Source: DASYTH01 sp045806965
GTDB taxonomy: Bacteria > Actinomycetota > Actinomycetes > Mycobacteriales > Pseudonocardiaceae
NCBI GenBank assembly: GCA_045806965.1
Contig: JBJMIG010000021.1
Coordinates: forward strand, 20,644 to 84,643
DNA: 64,000 nt
Direction: 5' to 3'
Below the pieces are notes generated by a model. The model saw only the letters and a program-made list of their open reading frames with translations, did no database searches and was not told where the DNA came from. The position numbers and the translations under genes are program-made. Below, piece after piece: positions 35,573-43,270 of the stretch. Position 1 is the first letter of the stretch; every line of letters starts with the position of its first letter.

Positions 35573-35635
35573 TGGGACCCGCACCGAACTGATCCACTGT
35601 GGTTTGAAAACGCCGTGTCGGGTCACTCTGAGCGC

Positions 35636-36043
35636 GTGAGACGGATCGCGCGGACCGGGTCGGTCGGGGTGCTGGTCGGGATGCTGCTCGCCGTGCTGAC
35701 CGGATGCGCGAACCAGGACGGCGAGCAGCAGGCCGCCGGCGTCGCGGCCCGGTTTCTCGACGCGGCCGGCCGGGGCGACACCGCGACGGCGTGTGCGCTG
35801 CTGACCCCCCGGGTCCGCGAGGATCAGGCCGTCGCCGAAGGACAGTCGTGTGCCCGGTCGCTGCCGGTGGACCGGTTGCGTGGGGGCGCGGTCACCGGAA
35901 CCGACGTCTGGTCGGAGTGGGCGCGGGTGAGCACCGACGGCGGGGCGGTCTTCCTGACCGAGTTCGACTCCGGGTGGCTCGTCACGGCGGCCGGTTGCCA
36001 GCCGAATGGCGACGCGCCGTATCGCTGTGTGGTGGGTGGCTGA
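35636..36043 (+). CDS. Small lipoprotein of unknown function
   Basis: About 135 residues from GTG 35636 (GTG 35615 also possible). The signal RRIARTGSVGVLVGMLLAVLTGC ends in a clear lipobox LTGC. The mature domain AAGVAARFLDAAGRGDTATACALLTPRVREDQAVAEGQSCARSLP resembles the small alpha/beta lipoproteins with a SnoaL/DUF4878-like start, common in actinobacteria. It ends GWLVTAAGCQPNGDAPYRCVVGG with two more Cys. The stop overlaps the next ATG by one base. Probably extracytoplasmic; no function assigned. Confidence 0.8.
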   Translation: MRRIARTGSVGVLVGMLLAVLTGCANQDGEQQAAGVAARFLDAAGRGDTATACALLTPRVREDQAVAEGQSCARSLPVDRLRGGAVTGTDVWSEWARVSTDGGAVFLTEFDSGWLVTAAGCQPNGDAPYRCVVGG

Positions 36044-36129
36044 TGCGCCGGACGATGTTCGTCTTGTATCTGGCCATTATTCTGGGCGGTCTCGGATATT
36101 TCATCGCCGTCGGATTGCTCCGGATGTGA
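36043..36129 (+). CDS. 28-residue single-helix membrane protein
   Basis: MRRTMFVLYLAIILGGLGYF followed by IAVGLLRM: a positively charged N-terminus and one membrane helix. It starts in a TGATG overlap with the lipoprotein stop and ends 14 bases before the TTG of the DUF6766 gene, so it fits inside an operon with no gap. Third positions are less G/C-rich than in neighbours, as often seen in tiny membrane proteins. Likely real, function unknown. Confidence 0.65.
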   Translation: MRRTMFVLYLAIILGGLGYFIAVGLLRM

Positions 36130-36143
36130 GACAGGAGGGCCGG

Positions 36144-36818
36144 TTGCGGCGCGTACTGCGAGACAACGGACTCGGACTGCTGTTCGGCCTGATCTTCCTC
36201 GCCGCCCTTGGCGGCCAGGCCATCGCCGGACACGCCGACTACAACAACCACCAGATCACCAGCGGCGGCCAACCGAAATCGCTGCTCCAGTTCATTGGCT
36301 CCAGTGAGTTCGCCGTTGACGTCGCGGAGAACTGGCAGTCGGAGTACCTCCAGTTCTTCCTGTTCATCTTCGCCACGGTGTGGTTGATGCAACGCGGCTC
36401 GCCCGAATCGAAAACGCCGGATGAGCTCGGCGCCGAGAGCGATGAGGCGCAACAACTCGGCCGTTACACCCACGATCGGTCGCCGAGCTGGGCGCGTGCG
36501 GGCGGCTTGCGCACCACGGTGTTCTCCAACTCCCTCGGACTCGTCATGGCCGGCTTGTTCCTGCTGTCCTGGCTGGCCCAGTCGGTGGCCGGTGTGGTCG
36601 CCTACAACGCCGACCAACTGGCCAACCGGCAGGACCCGCTGAGTTGGCTGGAGTATCTGGGCAGTGCGGACTTCTGGAACCGCAGCCTGCAGAACTGGCA
36701 GTCGGAGTTCCTCGCCATCGGATCGATGGTCGTACTGAGCATTTACCTGCGCCAGCGTGGCTCGCCGGAGTCCAAACCCGTTGGGGCCGCACACGTGAGC
36801 ACGGACGAATCCGGCTGA
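36144..36818 (+). CDS. DUF6766 family membrane protein
   Basis: 224 residues from TTG 36144, which has CAGGAGGG at good spacing. The protein is an internal duplication: NGLGLLFGLIFLAALGGQAI with AENWQSEYLQFFLFIFATVW and QRGSPESK in half one, and NSLGLVMAGLFLLSWLAQSV with LQNWQSEFLAIGSMVVLSIY and QRGSPESK in half two. Each half has two helices. Function unknown. It forms an operon with the 28-residue helix protein and possibly the lipoprotein. Confidence 0.86.
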   Translation: MRRVLRDNGLGLLFGLIFLAALGGQAIAGHADYNNHQITSGGQPKSLLQFIGSSEFAVDVAENWQSEYLQFFLFIFATVWLMQRGSPESKTPDELGAESDEAQQLGRYTHDRSPSWARAGGLRTTVFSNSLGLVMAGLFLLSWLAQSVAGVVAYNADQLANRQDPLSWLEYLGSADFWNRSLQNWQSEFLAIGSMVVLSIYLRQRGSPESKPVGAAHVSTDESG

Positions 36819-36858
36819 CCTGGCCGGCTTCCGAAGACCGGCAGGCGGCCGGCGGCCC

Positions 36859-37293
36859 TCACCGGCAGGTGGTGCCGCACGACGAAGGCGCGTCCAGCGC
36901 TTCGGACAGCGACCGGTAGCTGACGATCTGGCGGCTGACTTCGGTCAGGTCGAGCACCCGCCGCACCGGCGGGGTGTCGACCACCAGCGTGAACGACCGG
37001 TGGCACCGGGCGGCGTGCTGGGCGGCGGCGAGCAGCGCGCTCACCCCGACCCCGCCGATGAACTCGACCTGGGACAGGTCCACCACGAGCGAGCGCACGC
37101 TGCGGCGCTGGGCCAACGAAAGCTCCTGTTCCAGCAGCGCCACGGTGCACAGGTCGATCTCGCCGAGCGCGGTACACACATGCAGGTCCCGGCGTGGCCG
37201 GTGGTGCCGGACGTGGAGGTAGCGGTTCGTGCAGAGGGGATGGTGGGGTTCGAATACGGGCAGGTGACGAATCGTAGCCAGGTCTTTCGCCAT
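36859..37293 (-). CDS. STAS domain protein lacking the phospho-serine
   Basis: 144 residues from ATG 37293 (CCGGAGA upstream). The C-terminal 110 residues form a STAS domain of the anti-sigma-factor-antagonist type: LHVCTALGEIDLCTVALLEQ, SLVVDLSQVEFIGGVGVSALL, FTLVVDTPPVRRVLDLTEV. In SpoIIAA/RsbV the loop is DSS with the phosphorylated Ser; here it is GGV (Gly80-Gly81), so regulation by phosphorylation is unlikely. It may bind a partner constitutively. No kinase or sigma gene is adjacent; it is convergent with DUF6766. Confidence 0.85.
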   Translation of the reverse strand: MAKDLATIRHLPVFEPHHPLCTNRYLHVRHHRPRRDLHVCTALGEIDLCTVALLEQELSLAQRRSVRSLVVDLSQVEFIGGVGVSALLAAAQHAARCHRSFTLVVDTPPVRRVLDLTEVSRQIVSYRSLSEALDAPSSCGTTCR

Positions 37294-37460
37294 GAGGTCT
37301 CCGGAATGGGCGGCGGAGGTTGACCTACCGTGACGACGCCGGTTCCTCCGTCTGGACGATGCCAGAGTGGCTGTGGGCTCAACCAATCGGCTTATGATAA
37401 TGGGCCGAAAGGAGTAGAACAACCTGAGGTACGGCCGGGAATCCCCCGCCGGGTCTGGGT

Positions 37461-37506
37461 AGTTGCCTGAGCGCAGAACTCAGTGGCCTGAGCGCGAGAC
37501 TCGCGG
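37461..37506. repeat. Short repeat family B, two units
   Basis: Units TTGCCTGAGCGCAGAACTCA and GGCCTGAGCGCGAGACTCGC, immediately upstream of the DevR box. This is the only family-B copy located in a promoter region rather than at a gene end. Confidence 0.7.
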
Positions 37507-37511
37507 CGGGA

Positions 37512-37525
37512 GGGACCTTCGACCC
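37512..37525. promoter_or_regulatory. DevR/DosR-like box upstream of DevR
   Basis: GGGACCTTCGACCC matches 11 of 14 positions of the mycobacterial DosR core GGGACTTTAGTCCC. It lies about 90 bases before the DevR start, suggesting autoregulation. Identical sequence at 41960. Confidence 0.65.
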
Positions 37526-37614
37526 GGATCAGATGGGTCGCTCGACGCCTGTGTGGGTTACCGGTGTCGGCGTAGCGTCAACGGCGGCGACGTCGGACAG
37601 TGGAGGAGAACCTC

Positions 37615-38268
37615 GTGATTCGAGTCTTTCTGGTGGACGACCATCAGATCGTGCGGCGCGGGGTCGCCGACTTCATGGCCGACGAGCCGGACCTTGAGGT
37701 GGTCGGCGAGGCCGCGTCGGTGGCCGAGGCGTTGACCCGGATTCCGGAGCGCAGGCCCGATGTGGCGGTGCTGGACGTTCGCCTGCCGGACGGGAACGGC
37801 GTGGAGCTGTGCCGGGAGCTGCGCTCGCGGATGCCGGAACTGGCCTGCCTCATGTTGACCTCGTACGCGGACGACGAGGCACTGTTCGACGCGATCATGG
37901 CGGGGGCGTCGGGGTTCGTGCTCAAGCGGGTGCTCGGCGGCGACCTGCTCAACGCGGTCCGCACGGTGGGCACCGGCGGTTCCCTGCTCGACCCGCGCAC
38001 CACCACGGCGCTGCTGAACCGGATCCGCCGGGAGCGCGAGCAGAAAGACCCCCTGTCCGACCTCACCGAGCAGGAACACCAGGTCTTCGAGCTGATCGGC
38101 GAGGGGCTGACCAACCGGCAGATCGGCGAGCGGATGTTCCTGGCCGAGAAGACGGTGAAGAACTACGTCTCCCACCTGCTGGCGAAGCTGAACATGCAGC
38201 GCCGAACCCAGGCCGCCGCGCTCGCCGCCCGGCTGAACAACCCCGACCACCAAGATCCCGAGGGCTGA
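37615..38268 (+). CDS. DevR/DosR-like response regulator
   Basis: 217 residues, NarL/FixJ type. Receiver: IRVFLVDDHQIVRRGV with the acidic pair, phospho-acceptor Asp54 in VAVLDVRLPDG (the same position number as in M. tuberculosis DosR), Thr in MLTSYAD and Lys in VLKRVLGG. C-terminal LuxR HTH: LTEQEHQVFELIGEGLTNRQIGERMFLAEKTVKNYVSHLLAKL, with the KTVKNYVS recognition helix of DevR. GTG 37615 follows GGAGGAGAACCTC. Convergent with the DevS-like kinase; their stop codons abut (TGATCA). A DevR-like box lies upstream, so probably autoregulated under hypoxia or NO. Confidence 0.93.
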   Translation: MIRVFLVDDHQIVRRGVADFMADEPDLEVVGEAASVAEALTRIPERRPDVAVLDVRLPDGNGVELCRELRSRMPELACLMLTSYADDEALFDAIMAGASGFVLKRVLGGDLLNAVRTVGTGGSLLDPRTTTALLNRIRREREQKDPLSDLTEQEHQVFELIGEGLTNRQIGERMFLAEKTVKNYVSHLLAKLNMQRRTQAAALAARLNNPDHQDPEG

Positions 38269-39996
38269 TCAGGTCAGCGGGGCCCGCCAGGTCACCCGGG
38301 TGCCACCATGCGGACCAGGGCCCACGGTGGCGGTGCCACCACACTTGGCGGCGCGTCGCTCGATGTTGAGCAGCCCGCTGCGTGCGGTGCCGGCCGGGAT
38401 GCCGATGCCGTCGTCGGCGACGTCGATGATCAGGTTGTCGCCGGCCTCGACGGTGACCACGATCTCGTTGGCTTCGGCGTGGCGCAGAGCGTTGCTGACC
38501 GCTTCGCGGAGCACCGCGACGGCGTGCTCGACCACCTGCTGATCCTGCACGAGGGTGTCGACGGCGCCGTCGATGCGCACCGACGGGGACACCGCGTTGT
38601 CGGCGGCGAGCTCGGCGACCGTGTCGAGGAGCCGCCTGCGCAGGCTGACACCGCTGCTGTCCTCGCTGGTGTGCAGGTCGAAGATCGTGGTACGGATCTC
38701 CTGCACGGTCTGGTCGAGGTCCTGCACCGAGGTGGCAACCCGCCGGCGAGCCTCCGGGTCGGTGATCCGCCGCAGGCCGCCCTGCAACCTCATGCCGGTC
38801 GCGAAGAGTCGCTGGATCACGTGGTCGTGCAGGTCGTTGGCAATGCGGTCGCGGTCGGCCAGCAGATCGAGCTGGCGCTGCGCGCGCTGCTTGTCGGCAA
38901 GCTCGAGGGCCAGCGCGGTCTGGTCGGCGAACGAGGTGAGCAGCGAGACCCGCTCCTCGTCGAACGGGGTACCACCCTTGCGGCGCAGCGCGAGCAGCAC
39001 GCCGCTGACCCGCCCGGCCGCCCCGAGCGGCACGGCGAGTGCCGGACCGTACGCACCGGTGCCGATGCTCAATCCGTCCGGCACGCCGGCCAGGTCGGCG
39101 ATCAGGGCCGGGGTGCCCGCCGCCACCACGCCGGCGAGCGCCGACTCGGTGCCGGCAATGGTCGAGCCGACCAGATCCTCGCAGCTCTCGCCGGCCGCCG
39201 CGCGCACCACCAGCCGACTGCCCTGCTCGCCGCCAACCAGCATGATGAGTACACAGTGCGACGCGGACAACTCCCGGACTCGCGCCACGATCAGCCGCAT
39301 CGCCTCGTCGCCGCTCGCACCGCCCAGCAGGGTCGCGTTCACCTCGGCGGAGGCGCGCTGCCAGCGCTCCCGCATGCGGGTCTCCTCGAACAGCCGCGCG
39401 TTCTCCACCGCCACCCCGGCCGCCGCGGCCAGCGCCTGCAACACCACCTCGTCGTCGGCGGTGAACTCGGCCGCAGTCGTCTTCTCGGCCAGGTAGAGGT
39501 TGCCGAACACCGCGTCCCGAACCCGGATCGGCACGCCGAGGAAGCTGCGCATCGGCGGGTGCCCTGGCGGGAACCCGACCGATGCGGGGTGCTCGGCCAG
39601 GTCGGCGAGGCGAATCGGCACCGGGCGCTCGATCAGCAGGCCGAGCAGGCCCTTGCCGGTCGGCAGATGGCCCATCCGGGCCCGGACCTCCGGATCGATC
39701 CCGACGTGGACGAACCTCGCCAACCCGCCGTCGTCGTTTAACACGCCCAACGCCCCGTAGCGGGCGTCGACCAGCTCAACCGCCGTCTGAATGATCCGCA
39801 GGAGGGTGCTTTCGAGCTCGAGTCCTGCGCCGACGGCGAGTACCGCGTCCAGCAGGCCCTGCATCCGGTCCCGGGTCGCGGCGATCTCCGTCAGCCGGTC
39901 CTGCACCTCACTGAGCAGCTCGTCGAGCCGCAGTCCGGCCAGTGACGCGGACCCGGATGCACCACCGTCCGTCCGCGGCTCCCAGTTCGACGGCAT
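38269..39996 (-). CDS. DevS/DosT-like GAF histidine kinase with haem ligands
   Basis: 575 residues: GAF-A (about 55-200), GAF-B (about 225-370), HisKA_3 with phospho-acceptor His390 (NDLHDHVIQRLFATG), and HATPase (DDGIGIPAG). In GAF-A, His146 (GFPPGHPPM) and Tyr168 (FGNLYLAEK) are 22 residues apart, the same distance as the haem proximal His149 and distal Tyr171 I recall for M. tuberculosis DosS. This predicts b-type haem and O2/NO/CO sensing. ATG 39996 has GAGG upstream. Convergent with its likely partner DevR, unlike the co-directional devRS of mycobacteria. Confidence 0.93.
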   Translation of the reverse strand: MPSNWEPRTDGGASGSASLAGLRLDELLSEVQDRLTEIAATRDRMQGLLDAVLAVGAGLELESTLLRIIQTAVELVDARYGALGVLNDDGGLARFVHVGIDPEVRARMGHLPTGKGLLGLLIERPVPIRLADLAEHPASVGFPPGHPPMRSFLGVPIRVRDAVFGNLYLAEKTTAAEFTADDEVVLQALAAAAGVAVENARLFEETRMRERWQRASAEVNATLLGGASGDEAMRLIVARVRELSASHCVLIMLVGGEQGSRLVVRAAAGESCEDLVGSTIAGTESALAGVVAAGTPALIADLAGVPDGLSIGTGAYGPALAVPLGAAGRVSGVLLALRRKGGTPFDEERVSLLTSFADQTALALELADKQRAQRQLDLLADRDRIANDLHDHVIQRLFATGMRLQGGLRRITDPEARRRVATSVQDLDQTVQEIRTTIFDLHTSEDSSGVSLRRRLLDTVAELAADNAVSPSVRIDGAVDTLVQDQQVVEHAVAVLREAVSNALRHAEANEIVVTVEAGDNLIIDVADDGIGIPAGTARSGLLNIERRAAKCGGTATVGPGPHGGTRVTWRAPLT

Positions 39997-40118
39997 CCGC
40001 TACCTCATCGCCCGGCGGCGGGTGGTGGTCACGGTGCTCACGATGGCACGCGGCGCCACCCGCGGGAAAGAGGACCCCGCGCTGCTCGCCTTCGAGCTTC
40101 GCCGAGCGCGGAGGTACA

Positions 40119-40137
40119 GCGGAATGTCACCTTGCGC
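40119..40137. repeat. Half copy of repeat family A
   Basis: GCGGAATGTCACCTTGCGC, one arm of the family-A hairpin, without a facing arm. It lies between the kinase start and the nitroreductase stop. Confidence 0.65.
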
Positions 40138-40145
40138 TGTTTCGC

Positions 40146-41144
40146 TCAACGCCCCATCGGCGGCGGCAGGACGGTGGTGACCGCACTGACCGGGCGGCGC
40201 GGCGTCGGCAACACCGGATGGCCGTAGCCGAGGCGCACCGCGGCCTGCGGATAGTGCTGGCCACCGATCAACTCCCGCAAGGCGGTGCGGGTCTCCCGAA
40301 CCTCGATCGGTTGGGACACGAACGACACGCTCAGCCCATGGACCGTGGCGGCCAGCAGCATCCGCTGCAACGCCAGGCCCGCGGCGACCTGGTCGGCGGC
40401 GGTGTCGCCGTAGCTGGCCAGCACCGCCACCAGTGGATCCTGCTCGTAGGGATGCTCCACGCACGACGTGCCGGGCTGATCGCCGTGGAAGCGTCGCATG
40501 GCGAGCACACTGCCGACCGAGGGCCGAGGCCCGCCCGCGGAACGGGGCACCCCGTCCTCGCGGTCGGCGCGTTCCGCCACCCAGTCGCGCAGTTCCGCCA
40601 GAAACGCCGGGTCCTCGCCCTGCACGTGGTCCGCACGGCGCAGCAGCCCGGCGAACTCGCCCAGCTCGCTCGGCCGCTCCAGCAGCACCAGCCGGGCTCC
40701 CTCCGCGTCCGCGGCGTGTCGCAACGCACGCCGTGCCGGCAACGGCACCGCCCGCTCGATGAACGGCCGGCGGTTGGTGGTCCGGCGCTCGATCGCGGCC
40801 GCGAGAGCCTGTTGTTCCGGCGTGGCCGGCCGCGGCCCGGACAGTCGCAGCGTGGCCATCAGGTCCGGTCGCTCCCGGTCGGGAAGCAGGTCAAGTTTGC
40901 TGGCCAACCCCGCGGCGTGCACGGCGAGCTGGAGATTCAACACGGCCGCCCCACACGCCATCCGAGCTTCCCGCGCATCCGGGTCCGCTACCGCGAGCAC
41001 CCGGTCCCGGTCGAGCCACACGTCGATCTGCCGTTCGCCGACCGCGAACCGCCATGGCTGAGTGTTGTGGGGTGACGGCGCTCGCACGGCTGCGTGCAAC
41101 GCATCGCCGATGACCGCTGTCACGGACGACTCGGTGGTACTCAT
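40146..41144 (-). CDS. Acg-family nitroreductase-like protein 1
   Basis: 332 residues from ATG 41144 (TAGGAGTAACGCG upstream). Acg-type features: AAVRAPSPHNTQPWRFAVG, two nitroreductase-like halves, IERRTTNRRPF and the C-terminal RLGYGHPVLPTPRRPVSAV. Acg proteins resemble FMN nitroreductases but may sequester flavin rather than reduce nitro compounds; in mycobacteria they belong to the DosR dormancy regulon. A perfect DevR-like palindrome (41228-41241) lies 84 bases upstream. A second paralogue is at 42136. Confidence 0.9.
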   Translation of the reverse strand: MSTTESSVTAVIGDALHAAVRAPSPHNTQPWRFAVGERQIDVWLDRDRVLAVADPDAREARMACGAAVLNLQLAVHAAGLASKLDLLPDRERPDLMATLRLSGPRPATPEQQALAAAIERRTTNRRPFIERAVPLPARRALRHAADAEGARLVLLERPSELGEFAGLLRRADHVQGEDPAFLAELRDWVAERADREDGVPRSAGGPRPSVGSVLAMRRFHGDQPGTSCVEHPYEQDPLVAVLASYGDTAADQVAAGLALQRMLLAATVHGLSVSFVSQPIEVRETRTALRELIGGQHYPQAAVRLGYGHPVLPTPRRPVSAVTTVLPPPMGR

Positions 41145-41227
41145 CGCGTTACTCCTACCTGGTGGTCTGACACCCAGCGTGGTCGCGCTCCCGCGCACTG
41201 GACAGCGCCCTCGGGCCCCACCTGCCG

Positions 41228-41241
41228 GGGACCTTGGTCCC
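41228..41241. promoter_or_regulatory. DevR/DosR-like box, perfect palindrome
   Basis: GGGACC-TT-GGTCCC, inside the longer palindromic context CCGGGGACC/GGTCCCGG. It is placed 84-97 bases upstream of the nitroreductase start at 41144. Confidence 0.75.
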
Positions 41242-41265
41242 GGCGCTCCGGCGCCCGCTCCGGTC

Positions 41266-41856
41266 CTAGGTGCGCAGGAGCCGGTCCCTGATGTCGATGA
41301 CACCCGGAATCTGCGCGATGCGGCCGAGCACGGCCTCGATGTCGCCGGGCTCGGGCAGCCGGCCGGTGAGCTGCACGATCCCGCCGTCGACCCGGACCCG
41401 GACCGGATGCTGCCGGCCGAGCAGTTCGCGCTCCACGTCGGCGCCGATCTCCTTGTCCGGCCGCAGGTACCCGCTCAGCACGTCTCGCCGGGCCAGCACG
41501 CCGACCAGCCGGCCGTCGTCGACGACCAACAACTGGCGCAGTCCGGACCTGGCCAGTGTCCGGACGGCTGCGGCGAGCTTGGTTTCGGATCGGACGGTGA
41601 CCGCGGGCGAGGTCATCAGCTCACCCGCGGTGTAGCGGCGCGTGCCCCGGTCGCGGCGCTTTCGTCCACGCGGCAACAGGTCGGCTTCGGACACCACACC
41701 GACGACCAGGCCGGTGGCGCTGACCACGGGCAGGGCGCCGATGGCGTGCTCGGCGAGCAGTTCGAGGACGTCCTTGACCGGGGTGCACGGGCTGACCGTG
41801 ACCGGGTTCGGGATCATCACCGACGCCACGGTGATGGTGGTGAGCTGGGCGGTCAT
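41266..41856 (-). CDS. CBS pair and BON domain protein
   Basis: 196 residues. Two CBS motifs (about 10-60: VASVMIPNPVTVSPCTPVKD, ALPVVSATGLVVGVVSEADLL; about 75-130: GELMTSPAVTVRSETKLAAA, QLLVVDDGRLVGVLARRDVL) are followed by a BON domain (ADVERELLGRQHPVRVRVDGG, IVQLTGRLPEPGD). CBS pairs bind adenosine nucleotides; BON binds membranes or partners. Similar to mycobacterial hypoxic-response proteins in the DosR regulon. ATG 41856 has GAGAGGAT upstream. A DevR-like box lies about 104 bases upstream, shared with the divergent nitroreductase. Confidence 0.92.
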   Translation of the reverse strand: MTAQLTTITVASVMIPNPVTVSPCTPVKDVLELLAEHAIGALPVVSATGLVVGVVSEADLLPRGRKRRDRGTRRYTAGELMTSPAVTVRSETKLAAAVRTLARSGLRQLLVVDDGRLVGVLARRDVLSGYLRPDKEIGADVERELLGRQHPVRVRVDGGIVQLTGRLPEPGDIEAVLGRIAQIPGVIDIRDRLLRT

Positions 41857-41959
41857 CGGGTCGATCCTCTCTGGCGGAAGTCCGGTTCATCCGGCGGCTT
41901 CACCTCCACTCTCGGCGCCTGGCGAGATCGCCAGCACCGACGGGAGACCCGAACTGGCC

Positions 41960-41973
41960 GGGACCTTCGACCC
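41960..41973. promoter_or_regulatory. DevR/DosR-like box between divergent CBS-BON and nitroreductase
   Basis: GGGACCTTCGACCC, identical over all 14 bases to the site upstream of DevR. It is 104 bases from the CBS-BON start and 163 from the nitroreductase start. Confidence 0.68.
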
Positions 41974-42135
41974 GAAACCGGTCCGGGTCGTGGCCTCGAC
42001 GGCCCGTTGGCGGGCCGCGACCCGGATGTGGGCCCAAAGGTTGTGGTGATCGGGGTCCGGCGACCCTGTGTCGGGCGGTTGGCTGCGGGGATCGTCGTCG
42101 TCGAGATCGGCTGGCTGCTAAAAAAGGCGACATCC

Positions 42136-43116
42136 ATGACCAATCCACTTGACCCGGACACCGTCGAGGCGGCACTGGAGCTGGCGGTACGCGCACCGTC
42201 GATACACAACTCGCAGCCGTGGCGGTTCCGCGTTGGCCCGGACAGCATCGCGTTGCACGCGGATCCCGCCCGGCAGCTCGACGCCACCGACCCCGACGGG
42301 CGGGACCGGCTGATCAGCTGCGGGGCGGCGCTGCATCACCTTCGGGTGGCACTCGCCGGCCTCGGCTGGCTCGCGGTGACCGACCGGCTGCCCAACCCGG
42401 ACCAACCCGAACACCTGGCCACCATCAGGGTCAAGCCCCGGGTATCCACGCACGCCGAGCTCGCCATGGCCGTGTCCATCCCCCGCAGACGCAGCGACCG
42501 CCGCGGCTACGACTCCCGGCCGGTACCCGACGACTGCCTCGACGAGTTGGTCCGCCGCGCCGCGGCCGAGCGGGTGCGGCTGCACGTTGTTCACGGCGCG
42601 GCCCGCACCCACCTGGTGTCGGCGATCGCCGACGCGGACGCGCTCCAGCGGACCAATCCGGCCTACGTCAACGAGCTGGCCCGATGGACCGGGCGGCGGG
42701 CCGGCGCCGAAGACGGTGTGCCGACCGCGAGTGTCCCGGCCGCCAGGGCCTATGGGGATCTTCCCGTTCGCCAGTTCGCCACCCTGAACCTGCACCGGAC
42801 CGTGGCGTCCGAAGAGGACGGTGCGGGCACCCTGCTCGTCCTCGGCACTGGCACCGACGACCGGATGTCGCGGCTGCGTGCCGGGGAAGCCACCAGCGCG
42901 GTCCTGCTGGCCGCCACCCGGATGGGCCTGGCCACCTGCCCGCTCACCCAGCCACTCGAGATCCCCGCCACCCGCACGGTCGTGCGCGACGCGGTACTGC
43001 ATGCCGAGCTCATTCCCCAGATGGTGCTGCGGATCGGCTGGCCACCGGAGCACCCCAACCCGTTCCCGCCCACCAGGCGACAGCCGACCTCGGCGGTGAC
43101 GGAGTACCTCACCTGA
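42136..43116 (+). CDS. Acg-family nitroreductase-like protein 2
   Basis: 326 residues. LAVRAPSIHNSQPWRFRVGP is the Acg hallmark, with SIPRRRSDRRGYDSRPVP at the second flavin-contact region and the terminal IGWPPEHPNPFPPTRRQPTSAVTEYL. Paralogous to the 40146-41144 protein (both end in xPTxRRxxSAVTxxL). ATG 42136 has AAGGCGAC upstream. Divergent from the CBS-BON gene over a 279-base region containing a DevR-like box. The 3' end is followed by a strong hairpin. Probably a dormancy or redox-stress protein. Confidence 0.9.
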   Translation: MTNPLDPDTVEAALELAVRAPSIHNSQPWRFRVGPDSIALHADPARQLDATDPDGRDRLISCGAALHHLRVALAGLGWLAVTDRLPNPDQPEHLATIRVKPRVSTHAELAMAVSIPRRRSDRRGYDSRPVPDDCLDELVRRAAAERVRLHVVHGAARTHLVSAIADADALQRTNPAYVNELARWTGRRAGAEDGVPTASVPAARAYGDLPVRQFATLNLHRTVASEEDGAGTLLVLGTGTDDRMSRLRAGEATSAVLLAATRMGLATCPLTQPLEIPATRTVVRDAVLHAELIPQMVLRIGWPPEHPNPFPPTRRQPTSAVTEYLT

Positions 43117-43201
43117 GTAGCCGCGTAACTCCATCCGGCCCAGCGGCGAAGAACCAGACGCAGGGATCTCGTATGCACTCCCCCAGTGACGGGATCCCCC
43201 T

Positions 43202-43235
43202 GGAGCCTCCGTCGACCCCACGTGACGGAGGCTCC
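43202..43235. terminator. Bidirectional hairpin terminator
   Basis: Perfect 12-bp inverted repeat GGAGCCTCCGTC / GACGGAGGCTCC with a 10-base loop, then TTCTCTC on the plus strand. It lies between the convergent nitroreductase and LysE genes. Confidence 0.85.
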
Positions 43236-43270
43236 GTTCTCTCACGATGCCGAGCGGCCGCGCCTGCCGG

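Larger units (their letters stand above)
37294..37614. other. 321-bp divergent promoter region upstream of DevR
   Basis: Between the STAS gene and the response regulator; no gene. It holds two family-B repeat units (37461-37506) and a DevR-like box (37512-37525). Confidence 0.6.

Noticed and set aside
42020..42060. A fourth DevR box (GGGCCCAAAGG region)
   Set aside because: Symmetry and core positions do not fit the GGGACC-TT pattern.
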